A DNA stretch of 61,297 nucleotides from Chitinophagaceae bacterium (GTDB lineage: Bacteria; Bacteroidota; Bacteroidia; Chitinophagales; Chitinophagaceae), in contig SEAD01000010.1 of NCBI GenBank assembly GCA_004173355.1, forward strand, positions 1-61,297. Reading direction: 5' to 3'. Shown in pieces: positions 16,438 to 25,069 of this stretch (its first letter is position 1; the number at the start of each line of letters is the position of its first letter). The notes beneath the pieces are model-generated. The model was not told where the DNA came from and did no database searches. It saw only the letters and a list, made by a program, of their open reading frames with translations. The translations under genes and the position numbers were made by a program.

Positions 16438-19400
16438 GTGTATCCAACTTTAAAATCTCCCGCTGTCAGACGCGAAAATCACGGATTGAAATCCGCCCCT
16501 TCCTGCCCTGCATTCGCACGAGACCGCAGCAGCCATTACCCTTTTTTCACCATTTTTTTATTCCTCCTGTCTTTCCTGCTGTTCCTGTCTTCCGGAGGTT
16601 CAGCCCAAAACAATACCGTGGTCCTCGGGGACACACTGGGTACAGGCACATTAAATCTGGAAAAATCACCCTGGCAGTTTTTTCCCATTGACAAACCCGG
16701 AATGGAATCACCTGCCGCTCCTGATTCAGGCTGGGCAGAATCAGTAATCCGTTTCGGGGAAACCAACCTGCCTGCCAACTGGACCGGCTCTGGATGGTTC
16801 CGGATCCGGATAAAAAAATCGGCGACTAACCCTGTAACCACCTGGAGTCTCTATATTAACCAGGATGGGGCCTCCGAAATTTTCTTCGATGGCCAGAAGG
16901 TCGCTGCACTGGGAAAAATTGGGAATTCCAGGGAAACCACCGTACCCAAACGGGACCCCTTTCTCAGTATACCCCTTGCCATTACCGATACCCTCCCACA
17001 CCTGCTCGCAATACGCTACAGCAACTACCATCACTACTTCAAAAATTTTGTCGGGTTCCAGGCCTGGATAGGTGACCTGCAAGCAATGAACAGCAAACAG
17101 AAGGCTGACCAGCGTTTCTTTGATTACCTGCTGATGAGTGGCTCGGCCATGCTGATCCTTGTACTGCTGCACCTGCTTTTATATTTTTTTTACCCCAAAC
17201 AAAAAACCAACCTTTACTACAGCCTGTTCGTAACCGGCACAGCGCTGACCCTGTTTATCCGCTACGAAGCAGTGGTGACGCGTGATCCTGGTATGCAACT
17301 GCTGCTGTACAAACTTTTCAGCGTCTGCATCTCCATCATGCCGCTGCTCTTTGCCCTGTTGTTATATCATCTGAGCGGAAAGAAAATGCCGGCACTCAGG
17401 CTATCAGTCATTGCATGTGTCACCGTACTCTTTTCGGTTTTTTATTTCATCGGCGAACAGAACCTGCTTGCGATCAACTCCATATCAGGCAGCCTGAACA
17501 ACGTGTTTATGTTGCTGGTACTGATTGACGGACTATGGTTGGTTTACAAATCGATCCGACAGGGAAACAAACGCCTTTGGCTGATCTGGATCGGGATCTT
17601 TATAACCGTTATCAGCAGCATCCTGGTCGGCGCCAACATTTTCCTGTTCTTCAGTTTTCGTCAGGTGATGACCGGGATGGCAATCATCTGCCTGGTCATG
17701 CCGGTCGCATTTTCAATTTATATCGCCATGGAAGTGGCATCCACCAACCGATTGCTTGAAAAACAGCTTGATGAAAACAAACGCCTCGCGAATGATAACC
17801 TCGCAAAAGAAATAGAAAAAACAAAACTAATCTCGGAACAGGCGGAACAACTTGAAAAGACGGTGCTTCAGCGCACGGCACAGGTACGCGAACAGGCCGC
17901 AAAGCTGCAGGAGATGGACGCGGCTAAATCGCGGTTCTTTGTTAACCTCACGCATGAGTTCAAAACCCCACTCACACTGATCATTAACCCGGCAAAGGAA
18001 TTACTGGATGAAAATGATAAGGAAACCATCCGTGCACATGCCGGATTTATCCTGCAGAACAGCGAACGTTTATTACAACTGATCAACCAGCTGCTCGACC
18101 TGAGTCGACTCGAAAACGGACAAATGACCCTGCATTACCAGAACATCGACCTGGTTAACTGGCTGCAGGTTTTTGTCGGCCAGTTTACTTCGCTCGCAGA
18201 TTACAAACGCTGCCGCATATCGTTCGCCCCGGAGATGGACACGATGCTGGTGAAGACGGATATTGATAAACTCGAAAAAATTGTCCAGAACCTGGTCACC
18301 AACGCAATCAAATTCAACAAACCGGAAGGACTGGTGGAAGTATGGCTCTCATCCGGCCAGCAGGACTCCATCGAGATCGGTGTGCGGGACAACGGCATCG
18401 GTATCGCTGCGGAAAAACTCCCATACATTTTTGACCGCTTTTACCAGGCTGATTTATCGGACAATCGCACGAGGGAAGGCACGGGCATCGGACTGGCACT
18501 GGTGAAAGAACTGACTTCATTGATGAACGGCTCGGTGGAGGTCAGCAGTGAGGAGACCCGCGGTACCTGCTTTGTCATACGGTTACCCTACCTTAATGCG
18601 GAAAGTCCGGTGGAGGCCGATGCAGTGCTGTTGCAGGTCAGCCAGTCAATCAACAGCATACCGCTTACTAAAACAGGCAACGATATTTCCCGGAACGAGA
18701 CTATTCTTATTGTGGAAGATAACGACCAGCTCCGGGGCTTTATGGAGATCACCCTTCGTGACCAGTTCCACATCATCCTCGCAGCCAACGGATCGGAAGG
18801 CATCGATATGGCGCTTGACCAGATTCCCGATCTCATCATCACAGACCTGATGATGCCGGGGAAAAACGGGTACGAACTATGTGCCGCACTGAAACAGGAT
18901 GAGCGCAGCAGCCATATCCCCATCATCATGCTGACCGCAAAGACCGACCAGGCCAGCCGTATCGAGGGCATTTCCATAGGTGCCGATGCCTATCTCGCAA
19001 AACCATTTGACAAAACAGAGCTACTGGCGCAGATCGGAAACCTGATCCGCACCAGGAAACAACTCCGCGAAAAGTATTCGAAGGAAAACCGCTGGCTGAC
19101 CGACCGGTCCTCCCTGCCATCGATTGAACAGGATTTTCTCGACCGCGTGTACGGGGCAATTGACCGCCGGCTGGATGACGTGGGTTTCAGTGCGGAAGAA
19201 CTGGGCCGCGAGATCAATCTTGGCCGCACCCAGCTGCACCGTAAACTGAAAGGCCTGATCGACCAGGGACCAGGTGACCTGATCCGGACCGTCCGCATGC
19301 AGCGCGCCCATGACCTGCTGGAAAAAAAGGTGGCCACAGTAGCAGAGGTCTCTTATATGGTCGGATATGGCAACCCCGCGAACTTCTCCACGAGTTTTGC

Positions 19401-19461
19401 AAGGCATTTTGGCTACCCGCCAAGTGAGACCGGAAAGCTGTCACGCAGCAAACAACCCTGA
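16438..19461 (+). CDS. Hybrid sensor histidine kinase/response regulator with AraC output
   Basis: About 1007 residues from a GTG at 16438; the start is uncertain because the first 35 residues look non-conserved before a signal helix (FFTIFLFLLSFLLFLSS). Domains in order: a beta-sandwich sensor (about 65-215, INQDGASEIFFDG), seven transmembrane helices (about 225-440), coiled coil, HisKA with His at about 506 (LTHEFKTPLTL), HATPase_c (NAIKFNKPEG, DNGIGIA, GTGIGLAL), receiver with phospho-acceptor Asp at about 803 (ITDLMMPGKNG), and an AraC DNA-binding domain at the C-terminus (LGRTQLHRKLKGL, VSYMVGYGNPANFSTSFARHFG). One protein therefore senses a signal at the inner membrane and binds DNA. 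A close paralogue lies at 58580-61297; targets are unknown. Confidence 0.92.
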   Translation: MYPTLKSPAVRRENHGLKSAPSCPAFARDRSSHYPFFTIFLFLLSFLLFLSSGGSAQNNTVVLGDTLGTGTLNLEKSPWQFFPIDKPGMESPAAPDSGWAESVIRFGETNLPANWTGSGWFRIRIKKSATNPVTTWSLYINQDGASEIFFDGQKVAALGKIGNSRETTVPKRDPFLSIPLAITDTLPHLLAIRYSNYHHYFKNFVGFQAWIGDLQAMNSKQKADQRFFDYLLMSGSAMLILVLLHLLLYFFYPKQKTNLYYSLFVTGTALTLFIRYEAVVTRDPGMQLLLYKLFSVCISIMPLLFALLLYHLSGKKMPALRLSVIACVTVLFSVFYFIGEQNLLAINSISGSLNNVFMLLVLIDGLWLVYKSIRQGNKRLWLIWIGIFITVISSILVGANIFLFFSFRQVMTGMAIICLVMPVAFSIYIAMEVASTNRLLEKQLDENKRLANDNLAKEIEKTKLISEQAEQLEKTVLQRTAQVREQAAKLQEMDAAKSRFFVNLTHEFKTPLTLIINPAKELLDENDKETIRAHAGFILQNSERLLQLINQLLDLSRLENGQMTLHYQNIDLVNWLQVFVGQFTSLADYKRCRISFAPEMDTMLVKTDIDKLEKIVQNLVTNAIKFNKPEGLVEVWLSSGQQDSIEIGVRDNGIGIAAEKLPYIFDRFYQADLSDNRTREGTGIGLALVKELTSLMNGSVEVSSEETRGTCFVIRLPYLNAESPVEADAVLLQVSQSINSIPLTKTGNDISRNETILIVEDNDQLRGFMEITLRDQFHIILAANGSEGIDMALDQIPDLIITDLMMPGKNGYELCAALKQDERSSHIPIIMLTAKTDQASRIEGISIGADAYLAKPFDKTELLAQIGNLIRTRKQLREKYSKENRWLTDRSSLPSIEQDFLDRVYGAIDRRLDDVGFSAEELGREINLGRTQLHRKLKGLIDQGPGDLIRTVRMQRAHDLLEKKVATVAEVSYMVGYGNPANFSTSFARHFGYPPSETGKLSRSKQP

Positions 19462-19593
19462 CGCCGGCCGTCAACCCCGCACAAATCCAAACATCCCGTC
19501 ACAAATCCAAAAGAGCTTGATTACCAATTAGTCAAGTGGTAAAAATCAAACAGATCCGCAACAGGATCAAATGCCTTTACGCGGTCCCGCAGA

Positions 19594-19618
19594 TAGATTT
19601 GGTGAAAATTATCACCAA
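19594..19618 (+). promoter_or_regulatory. TAGATTTG -7 box and palindrome over the start codon
   Basis: TAGATTTG (19594-19601) matches the Bacteroidota -7 consensus TAnnTTTG exactly. Overlapping its end, TTGGTGA and TCACCAA (19599-19605 and 19612-19618) form a perfect 7-bp inverted repeat around AAATTA that ends on the A of the ATG of the lipoprotein gene. The -33 box is not clear. The palindrome could be an operator or a hairpin covering the ribosome entry site. Confidence 0.45.
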
Positions 19619-20007
19619 TGAAAAAGTTCCTCATTTTAACCGCTGTTACTTTCCTGCTCGCCTCCTGCAGCAACAGCCCAAAGACAAACTTTCCAACATC
19701 CATCGTGGGTGAATGGGATTCCCATCTGGTCATCAATGGTAAACCGGATGTATTCCTGGCACGGTTTAAACCCAACGGCAGCTTCGATGCATTGAGCAAC
19801 GGGAAACTGCTTTTAAGCGGGGAGTACCGGACCAGCGGCGATACAGTGTTTATGCGCGACGGCTTCTGCGATATGGCCTATGAAGGGGTGTACCGCTTCA
19901 CTTTCCCCAATGATTCATTGCGTTTTGACCTGGTCGCCGACACCTGCCAGGGCAGGGTGCATGGATCTGACAAGGTAACCCTGGGCCGCGTATCATCCAC
20001 GAAGTAA
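19618..20007 (+). CDS. Small lipoprotein, lipocalin-like
   Basis: The 129-residue protein has a lipoprotein signal (MKKFLILTAVTFLLASCSN, lipobox LASC with Cys 17) and a mature domain of repeated short beta strands (IVGEWDSHLVINGKP, RFKPNGSFDALSNGKLLLSGEYRTSGDTV). The IVGEWxxH start resembles small lipocalin-like lipoproteins of Bacteroidota. Two Cys (DGFCDMAY, ADTCQGRV) may form a disulfide. It precedes the cytochrome c peroxidase gene by 11 bp, so the two are probably co-transcribed. Ligand unknown. Confidence 0.75.
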   Translation: MKKFLILTAVTFLLASCSNSPKTNFPTSIVGEWDSHLVINGKPDVFLARFKPNGSFDALSNGKLLLSGEYRTSGDTVFMRDGFCDMAYEGVYRFTFPNDSLRFDLVADTCQGRVHGSDKVTLGRVSSTK

Positions 20008-20018
20008 ACCGGCCGGTT

Positions 20019-20969
20019 ATGAAATACACTCTAGTGATTCTCTGCTTCGTGTTCATGGCAAGCGTGATGAACATGTTTTGCCAGCCGGGCAGCAGTCTGC
20101 CGGACGATGAAATTGCATTGGGTAAACAGCTGTTTTTCGATAGCATCCTCTCATCAACCGGCAACATCAGCTGTGCCAGTTGCCACCGACCCGAATTCGC
20201 TTTCGCCGATACGGCCAGGGTGAGCATTGGTGTGCATGGAAGACAGGGCGTCCGTAATACGCCATCTGCCATGAACCTGAACAGTGCCGCATTTTTTTTC
20301 TGGGATGGAAGGGCCACCACACTAGCAGAACAGGCATTGATCCCCATCAGCAATCCGGATGAGATGAACCTGCCTGTTGACAGTGCTGTATCCCGGCTGA
20401 ACAACAGCCGTTATTACAAAGCCGCATTCCGGAAAATTTACAAGACCGCACCCTGTAGTGCCAATATCGGCAGTGCGCTGGCAGCATTCCAGGTTTCGAT
20501 GGAAACCCTTGATACGCCGTTCGACGACTGGAAGGCGAACCAGAATGAAGACGCGGTGAGTGAATCAGTAAAACGGGGATTTGTACTTTTCAATGGCACT
20601 GCGAAATGTGTGCGTTGCCATTTCGGACCCGATTTCAGTAATACAGAATTCCGGAATATCGGGTTGTATAATGGCCGGGAACTCCGCGATAGCGGCCGTG
20701 CCGCCATCACCCGTAATCCCGCGGACCTTGGTAAATTCAAGATCGGGCCACTGAGGAACGTTGCGCTTACCGCGCCTTACATGCACAATGGCATGTTCAG
20801 TACGCTTCGAGCTGTGATCGACTACTATGACCAGCCGGATAACTTTGTAAAAGATGCGGTAAACAGGGACCCGTTGCTGGCTACACCACTGAATCTTTCG
20901 GATCAGGACAAGACCGACCTTGAAAATTTCCTGCGATCACTCACGGGTAAGTCGTTAGTTTCGTTATAA
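20019..20969 (+). CDS. Di-heme cytochrome c peroxidase (MauG/CcpA family)
   Basis: The 316-residue protein has an N-terminal export signal (about 1-22) and two c-type heme motifs, CASCH (about 52-56) and CVRCH (about 197-201), in the spacing of bacterial di-heme peroxidases. Other family features are ALGKQLFFDSILSSTGNISC, RNTPSAMNLN and the C-terminal PLRNVALTAPYMHNGMFSTL. It would reduce hydrogen peroxide, or oxidise a partner, in the periplasm. It lies 11 bp after the lipoprotein gene, and its 3' end overlaps the convergent membrane-protein gene by 29 bp. Confidence 0.9.
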   Translation: MKYTLVILCFVFMASVMNMFCQPGSSLPDDEIALGKQLFFDSILSSTGNISCASCHRPEFAFADTARVSIGVHGRQGVRNTPSAMNLNSAAFFFWDGRATTLAEQALIPISNPDEMNLPVDSAVSRLNNSRYYKAAFRKIYKTAPCSANIGSALAAFQVSMETLDTPFDDWKANQNEDAVSESVKRGFVLFNGTAKCVRCHFGPDFSNTEFRNIGLYNGRELRDSGRAAITRNPADLGKFKIGPLRNVALTAPYMHNGMFSTLRAVIDYYDQPDNFVKDAVNRDPLLATPLNLSDQDKTDLENFLRSLTGKSLVSL

Positions 20970-21666
20970 CCACTACCACCACCCAGATCATCACCGGCAA
21001 TGCCCACCATACAGATCGTTTCGTTTTGCGATCTACGTTTTTACTTTTGAGGGTAGCCACAAAACTCCAGGTCGTCACCGCAACTGTTCCGATCCCACCG
21101 ATTGCCACAGGTATTTTACCAGAGGCTGATAGTGCTGTAAGCATGAATACAAGGTTCACAAGGGCCAGCACGCCCACATACCGCATCATCAGCGACTGGG
21201 GGTTTTTAGCGGTAACCGGACGGATTGATTCCAATGCAGCCGCAAGTTCATCATATCGCTCGATCTGCGAAGGGATCACAATCATGTCGACTGCATTTTT
21301 TCCCCGCACAATATATGACCCGTTCCGGTGGCGGAATATTTCCCTGATATCACTCGTGTAAATGGCCACAGTAGGGGTGTTTACCTGCTCCCTTGAAATC
21401 AGGTTATCCAATACTGTAAGCGTATAACTATCCATCAACGTTTTCTGGTGCCTGATCTTCCGGTAAATACCAACCCCGATAGAAATCGCAAATACCGGCA
21501 AAAGGATAAACAGCACATTTAGGTCGGAAGCCCCCCTTACACCGGAATTCACCCGGCTCATATAAACCCCGGCAGCGCAGGCAATAATAGTGATGGGCAG
21601 CGAGCGCCAGATCATTTTGTTCCTGATTTCCCTGAAGCCTTCATCAGTGATCCTGTATTCGGTCAT
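20941..21666 (-). CDS. Four-helix membrane protein with PH-like middle, unknown function
   Basis: The 241-residue protein has two N-terminal hydrophobic helices (about 20-38 and 48-66), a soluble middle (about 78-150; LTVLDNLISREQ, EIFRHRNGSYIVRGK) that looks like a small PH-type beta domain, and three C-terminal hydrophobic stretches (about 165-182, 186-204 and 222-238). Proteins with this plan are common in Bacteroidota but have no known role. The gene ends 29 bp inside the convergent peroxidase gene. No operon partner is obvious. Confidence 0.75.
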   Translation of the reverse strand: MTEYRITDEGFREIRNKMIWRSLPITIIACAAGVYMSRVNSGVRGASDLNVLFILLPVFAISIGVGIYRKIRHQKTLMDSYTLTVLDNLISREQVNTPTVAIYTSDIREIFRHRNGSYIVRGKNAVDMIVIPSQIERYDELAAALESIRPVTAKNPQSLMMRYVGVLALVNLVFMLTALSASGKIPVAIGGIGTVAVTTWSFVATLKSKNVDRKTKRSVWWALPVMIWVVVVVITKLTTYP

Positions 21667-21793
21667 ATAGTCCGGGTGGTTGGTGGACCGGCAAAATAAG
21701 CAAAAAGCGGTTACAAGGATGCAGTATTGCTATCAGGTTTCCCTTGCGGAACCTGCAGAATGCAGTGCTGGTTGCCTGATGGAATACGCCTCT

Positions 21794-22348
21794 TTACTCC
21801 GTTTCCGATAAAGAGCCATATGCCTTGGAAATCAGCTCCGCTGTATTTCTTGCACTGTATTTTTCCTTGAGGTTTCTTTTATGCGTAATCACGGTTGTGA
21901 CACTGATAAACAACACCTGTGCAATTTCCTTTGCACACAGCCCTTTTACCAGCAACGCCAGGATGTCCTTTTCCCGTCTTGTGGGACAAGGTTCGGGCAC
22001 CGTGCATGGTGGCTTCAATGACACAGGGATCCCGCCCTGGGCCATCAACCCCTGATTCTCTGACTTTACAATACTGGCCACCAGCTCAGGGAAATTATCC
22101 ACCAGGAAATTTACAAAACAAAATAGCTGGTCGTACTGCTTCGTCATCTCGTCGATCCGCTTCTCCAGTTTTTCAATTGACTCGGAGTTCCTGCGGTTGA
22201 CGATGCGGTTACGTTTGATCAGCTCAACATTCCCGGGTGTATTCCCCTCATTGTATGCCTCACCTGAAACATTATCAGATTTCGGAAACCATTTCTGGTT
22301 GATGGCACTACTGATCCTTTCCAGCAAACCTGATTTGTCGGGTGTCAT
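21794..22348 (-). CDS. LuxR-family transcriptional regulator
   Basis: The 184-residue protein ends in a LuxR-type HTH (about 122-180): TRREKDILALLVKGLCAKEIAQVLFISVTTVITHKRNLKEKY, given here as a description of the region rather than a precise boundary; only the pattern REKDILALL..GLCAKEIAQ..F matters. The first 120 residues have no receiver or PAS domain but a helical, charged stretch (about 50-95) with FCFVNFLVDNFPELV. It lies divergently next to the contractile injection system operon, 337 bp from its first gene, and is a candidate regulator of it. That link is by position only. Confidence 0.82.
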   Translation of the reverse strand: MTPDKSGLLERISSAINQKWFPKSDNVSGEAYNEGNTPGNVELIKRNRIVNRRNSESIEKLEKRIDEMTKQYDQLFCFVNFLVDNFPELVASIVKSENQGLMAQGGIPVSLKPPCTVPEPCPTRREKDILALLVKGLCAKEIAQVLFISVTTVITHKRNLKEKYSARNTAELISKAYGSLSETE

Positions 22349-22685
22349 AGCGAAGAGGTTTATTTTTTTGCTGCCAGATCAAAACCCTTGGCTTTCATTC
22401 AGGGAGGATCTATGGTGGAGGTTGCGTGGAGACTTGGGCGACTAAAGTAGGATAATTCATCCTAAGAAAAAGAAAAGGTGCATAAAATAGTCAGAAATGA
22501 GGAGGTATTATTATCCACTACCACAAAGCGGGTACACCGCTCTGGGCCTGAATTTACGAACTAATGAGGATTGTCTGGAGGCATGTGTCAATCTACATTT
22601 GATAGCCGGAACAAACACAGATCCTGCCAGGCCAACCACCCAGGCAGGTCACCAGGATTTCTGTCATCTGCAAAAATTCATGTGA
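22349..22685. other. Divergent regulatory region before the injection system operon
   Basis: This 337-bp gap separates the LuxR gene from the first eCIS gene. It holds a possible 62-codon frame (22497-22685) that ends on the base before the next ATG, but the best promoter candidate lies inside that frame and the peptide shows no family trait, so I do not call it a gene. Downstream of the promoter the leader can fold with CCTGCC (about 22623-22628) against GGCAGG (about 22643-22648). Confidence 0.6.
22571..22601 (+). promoter_or_regulatory. Probable promoter of the contractile injection system operon
   Basis: TTG (22571-22573) is followed after 20 bp by TACATTTG (22594-22601), an exact match to the Bacteroidota -7 consensus TAnnTTTG with normal spacing. 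Transcription would start about 22608, leaving a leader of about 80 bases before the ATG at 22686. No other exact match occurs on the plus strand of this gap. Confidence 0.6.
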
Positions 22686-23126
22686 ATGCCTAAACATGAC
22701 CAGCTTGAAATCCTGAGATCCATGTTGGACAGTCTGAAATCGGGCAACCCTGATTTAAAACAGATGATCGGGCAGATGTCACAACACCGTTTGGAAACAA
22801 AAAGGGATGCAGCGATAAGCAGTGAGGTAATCCGGCGGCTAAGGATCCAGAATAAAAAACTGCAGCATCAGATCCTGGTCCTGAAAGACCGGTTGAAAGA
22901 AAAAACAGCCCGGACAAACAACCTGGCCACCCAAATCAGCGAACTTATCCGGTTGCGCAATATCCTTTCAGCAGCGTTGGGAAGTTGCAGTAGCTGCTGG
23001 GGCGAAAACCAGCAATGCCCGGATTGCTCGGGCAACGGGTCCGCCGGCTGGCGCCCGGTCAACAAGCGTTTATTTAATATCCATGTCCTGCCGATTGTAG
23101 TAAAATTATATGGTTTGAAAAAATGA
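22686..23126 (+). CDS. Coiled-coil protein with DnaJ-like zinc ribbon, first gene of the eCIS operon
   Basis: The 146-residue protein has a long helical, heptad-like middle (about 36-97; many Lys/Arg/Leu/Ile) followed by four cysteines at 101, 104, 111 and 114 in the pattern CSSC...CPDCSGNGSAGW. The CxxCxGxGxxGW part is like half of a DnaJ zinc-binding module, so a structural zinc site is likely. It ends four bases before the cap-protein gene, which makes it part of the eCIS operon, yet it matches no known eCIS structural subunit I can name. It might be an assembly chaperone or adaptor; that is inference. Confidence 0.75.
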   Translation: MPKHDQLEILRSMLDSLKSGNPDLKQMIGQMSQHRLETKRDAAISSEVIRRLRIQNKKLQHQILVLKDRLKEKTARTNNLATQISELIRLRNILSAALGSCSSCWGENQQCPDCSGNGSAGWRPVNKRLFNIHVLPIVVKLYGLKK

Positions 23127-23130
23127 CTTC

Positions 23131-23727
23131 ATGATTGACCTCGTACTACTGCTGCTTAAAAATGAACTCACCAGTTTCCTGGCGGATATCGATCCGGCCA
23201 GTGTAGTAATTGACAATATCGGATTACTGGAAACACCGACCGGCAGCACGCTCTCGGAAAACATCGTCATCACACTGGTAAATATCGAGGAAGAAAGTAC
23301 CCTCAAAAACCAGCCGGCACTGCGACGCCCGTTCAATGGCAGCGCCACTTATGAGAACCCGCCTGTGTACCTGAACCTGTACATCCTGTTTACCTGCAAT
23401 TATTCCGGAGATCGCTACCAGCTTGCCCTACGGCGCCTGAGTCATGTAATCCGGTTTGTCCAGGGACGCACATCCTTCTCCTCTGCATCCTCCGTGACCG
23501 GCGGAAGCCTGGATTTTACAAGGCTGGGAATCGCAGAATTGAAATTCACACTTGAACTGTACACGCTCACATTCGAACAGATCAATCATTTGTGGGGATC
23601 ACTGGGTGGACGGCAGGCCCCTTTCGCCATGTATAAGATGAGGCTGACTGTTATAAGCAATTATGCTACGATCCGCACCGTGCCGGTGATCGAAGAAATC
23701 AACAAAACACTGACCCCCGTAACCTGA
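23131..23727 (+). CDS. DUF4255 (Pvc16 N-terminal-like) tail-cap protein of the eCIS
   Basis: The 198-residue protein matches the DUF4255 family along its whole length: LLLKNELTSFLA at the start, ENIVITLVNIEEES, then NPPVYLNLYILFTCNYSGDRYQLALRRLS described here in parts, and the C-terminal INHLWGSLGGRQAPFAMYKMRLTV. This family corresponds to the N-terminal domain of Pvc16/Afp16, which caps the distal end of the sheath and tube and stops their growth. It is encoded four bases after the zinc-ribbon gene and five bases before the next gene. Confidence in the family is high. Confidence 0.9.
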   Translation: MIDLVLLLLKNELTSFLADIDPASVVIDNIGLLETPTGSTLSENIVITLVNIEEESTLKNQPALRRPFNGSATYENPPVYLNLYILFTCNYSGDRYQLALRRLSHVIRFVQGRTSFSSASSVTGGSLDFTRLGIAELKFTLELYTLTFEQINHLWGSLGGRQAPFAMYKMRLTVISNYATIRTVPVIEEINKTLTPVT

Positions 23728-23731
23728 TACC

Positions 23732-25039
23732 ATGGATCTTCTATACAAAACACTATTTGAAATAAAACTGCTGAACGAATACTTCGTCACCGAAGAAGAT
23801 GGCGCCAGCCTGCTGGACGAACCGGATCATTTCCAAAGACTGGACCGCCTGCAGGAGGCCTTTGCACTGGACAGGGAAACAATGAATCGGGATATTGAGT
23901 TCAGGTTCCCGGATACCCTGGCAGAGGAGTACGAACGCGCCGGCTTTAAACTGTTGCCCTCCTATTCGGGATGCCGGGTATTACTGAGGGTCGCACGGGT
24001 CACTCTTCCCGATGGATCGGAAGTGTTTAAACCATTGTTTCTGATGCCCCCTTCACAAGGGATTTTTATCGCCATGGAAAAGAAAAATAACCTGCCTGAT
24101 ACCTACTCAAACGGCCGGCTGCGCGCAGCCACCCCGGCAGTGTATATTTTTTCAAATGAAGACCTTGGCACTACACGCCGGTTTCCCTTCCTGGTAAACA
24201 CCGTCACCACTTTCAGTAACACCACCATCTACGAACAGGGTGAATTATCCACCGATGCAGGCGGTTTGCTGCATGCAAACTATTATGATGGAAACGGCAA
24301 CCCTGTGCTGCTGGAAATAAAAACCGCTGTAAAGGATTTCGCCAATGAAAATGACCGCATGCTGGTACCCTTGGCTTTCCGGTTCAGCGTGCAACACCCC
24401 TTTCCCGTAAATCAACTGGAGGCCGTACTCAAAGACGAATCAGATAACATTATCAGGCAACTTACTTTCACCGCACCCGATCCGATTACAAATGTCCAGC
24501 TCGATTTTACAGGTAATGCAGCACAACTAAGTCAGTTTGTCCCATTCAAACTGACCGTCACCGGCGACAACGGGTTTATCTATACAAAACAGGTCATTTT
24601 CAGCAACACCCTTTATTCGTCGGCCAACTGGGGTCTCATCCACCTCAAACCATTGGTCACCGACGCGGCATTCAACCTGGTTGCCCCGGACGGTTTCCTT
24701 GTCAGGCGCCGCGACGCAGCGGGCATCTGGACCGACGCCCCAGTATTCGAGATACCGGTGAAAAGCAGGCTTGCACACTTCCGCTACCTGAATAACCGGG
24801 GAAAGAAATTGCTGCTGGAACCAGGCCTCGTAACCTATCTCCAGCCGGAAAACGGGGCTTTGATTTCCCTGAAACCTGTTTCACTGGCAAGGAATTATTT
24901 TCCGCTGACCGACATCGCCGGCACAAGCACACGCTACCTGCCAAACCCCGGCACGGGCGACATTAAACTGGACCGCAAACATCGAATCTATTTTGACCTG
25001 TACGTACCGGAAGCGGAACTGTTCCCGGTGCAACATTAA
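23732..25039 (+). CDS. Beta-rich eCIS accessory protein, unknown role
   Basis: I do not recognise this 435-residue protein. It has a short helical start (FEIKLLNEYF), a region of about 150 residues with many strands, and then what look like two beta-sandwich segments (about 190-300 and 310-430, the latter with VRRRDAAGIWTDAPVFEIPVKS). No signal peptide, transmembrane helix or cysteine cluster is seen; only a few residues such as GCRVLL contain Cys. It lies between the cap and sheath genes, so it may belong to the distal end of the particle, for example as a cap adaptor, or be a surface-binding part. Both are guesses from position. Confidence 0.7.
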   Translation: MDLLYKTLFEIKLLNEYFVTEEDGASLLDEPDHFQRLDRLQEAFALDRETMNRDIEFRFPDTLAEEYERAGFKLLPSYSGCRVLLRVARVTLPDGSEVFKPLFLMPPSQGIFIAMEKKNNLPDTYSNGRLRAATPAVYIFSNEDLGTTRRFPFLVNTVTTFSNTTIYEQGELSTDAGGLLHANYYDGNGNPVLLEIKTAVKDFANENDRMLVPLAFRFSVQHPFPVNQLEAVLKDESDNIIRQLTFTAPDPITNVQLDFTGNAAQLSQFVPFKLTVTGDNGFIYTKQVIFSNTLYSSANWGLIHLKPLVTDAAFNLVAPDGFLVRRRDAAGIWTDAPVFEIPVKSRLAHFRYLNNRGKKLLLEPGLVTYLQPENGALISLKPVSLARNYFPLTDIAGTSTRYLPNPGTGDIKLDRKHRIYFDLYVPEAELFPVQH

Positions 25040-25069
25040 TCCCGATTAACTGAACATAACATAAAGCAT

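Noticed and set aside
22497-22685. 62-codon open frame just before the first eCIS gene
   Set aside because: The best promoter candidate (22571-22601) lies inside it, no family trait is seen, and the peptide composition is not convincing.
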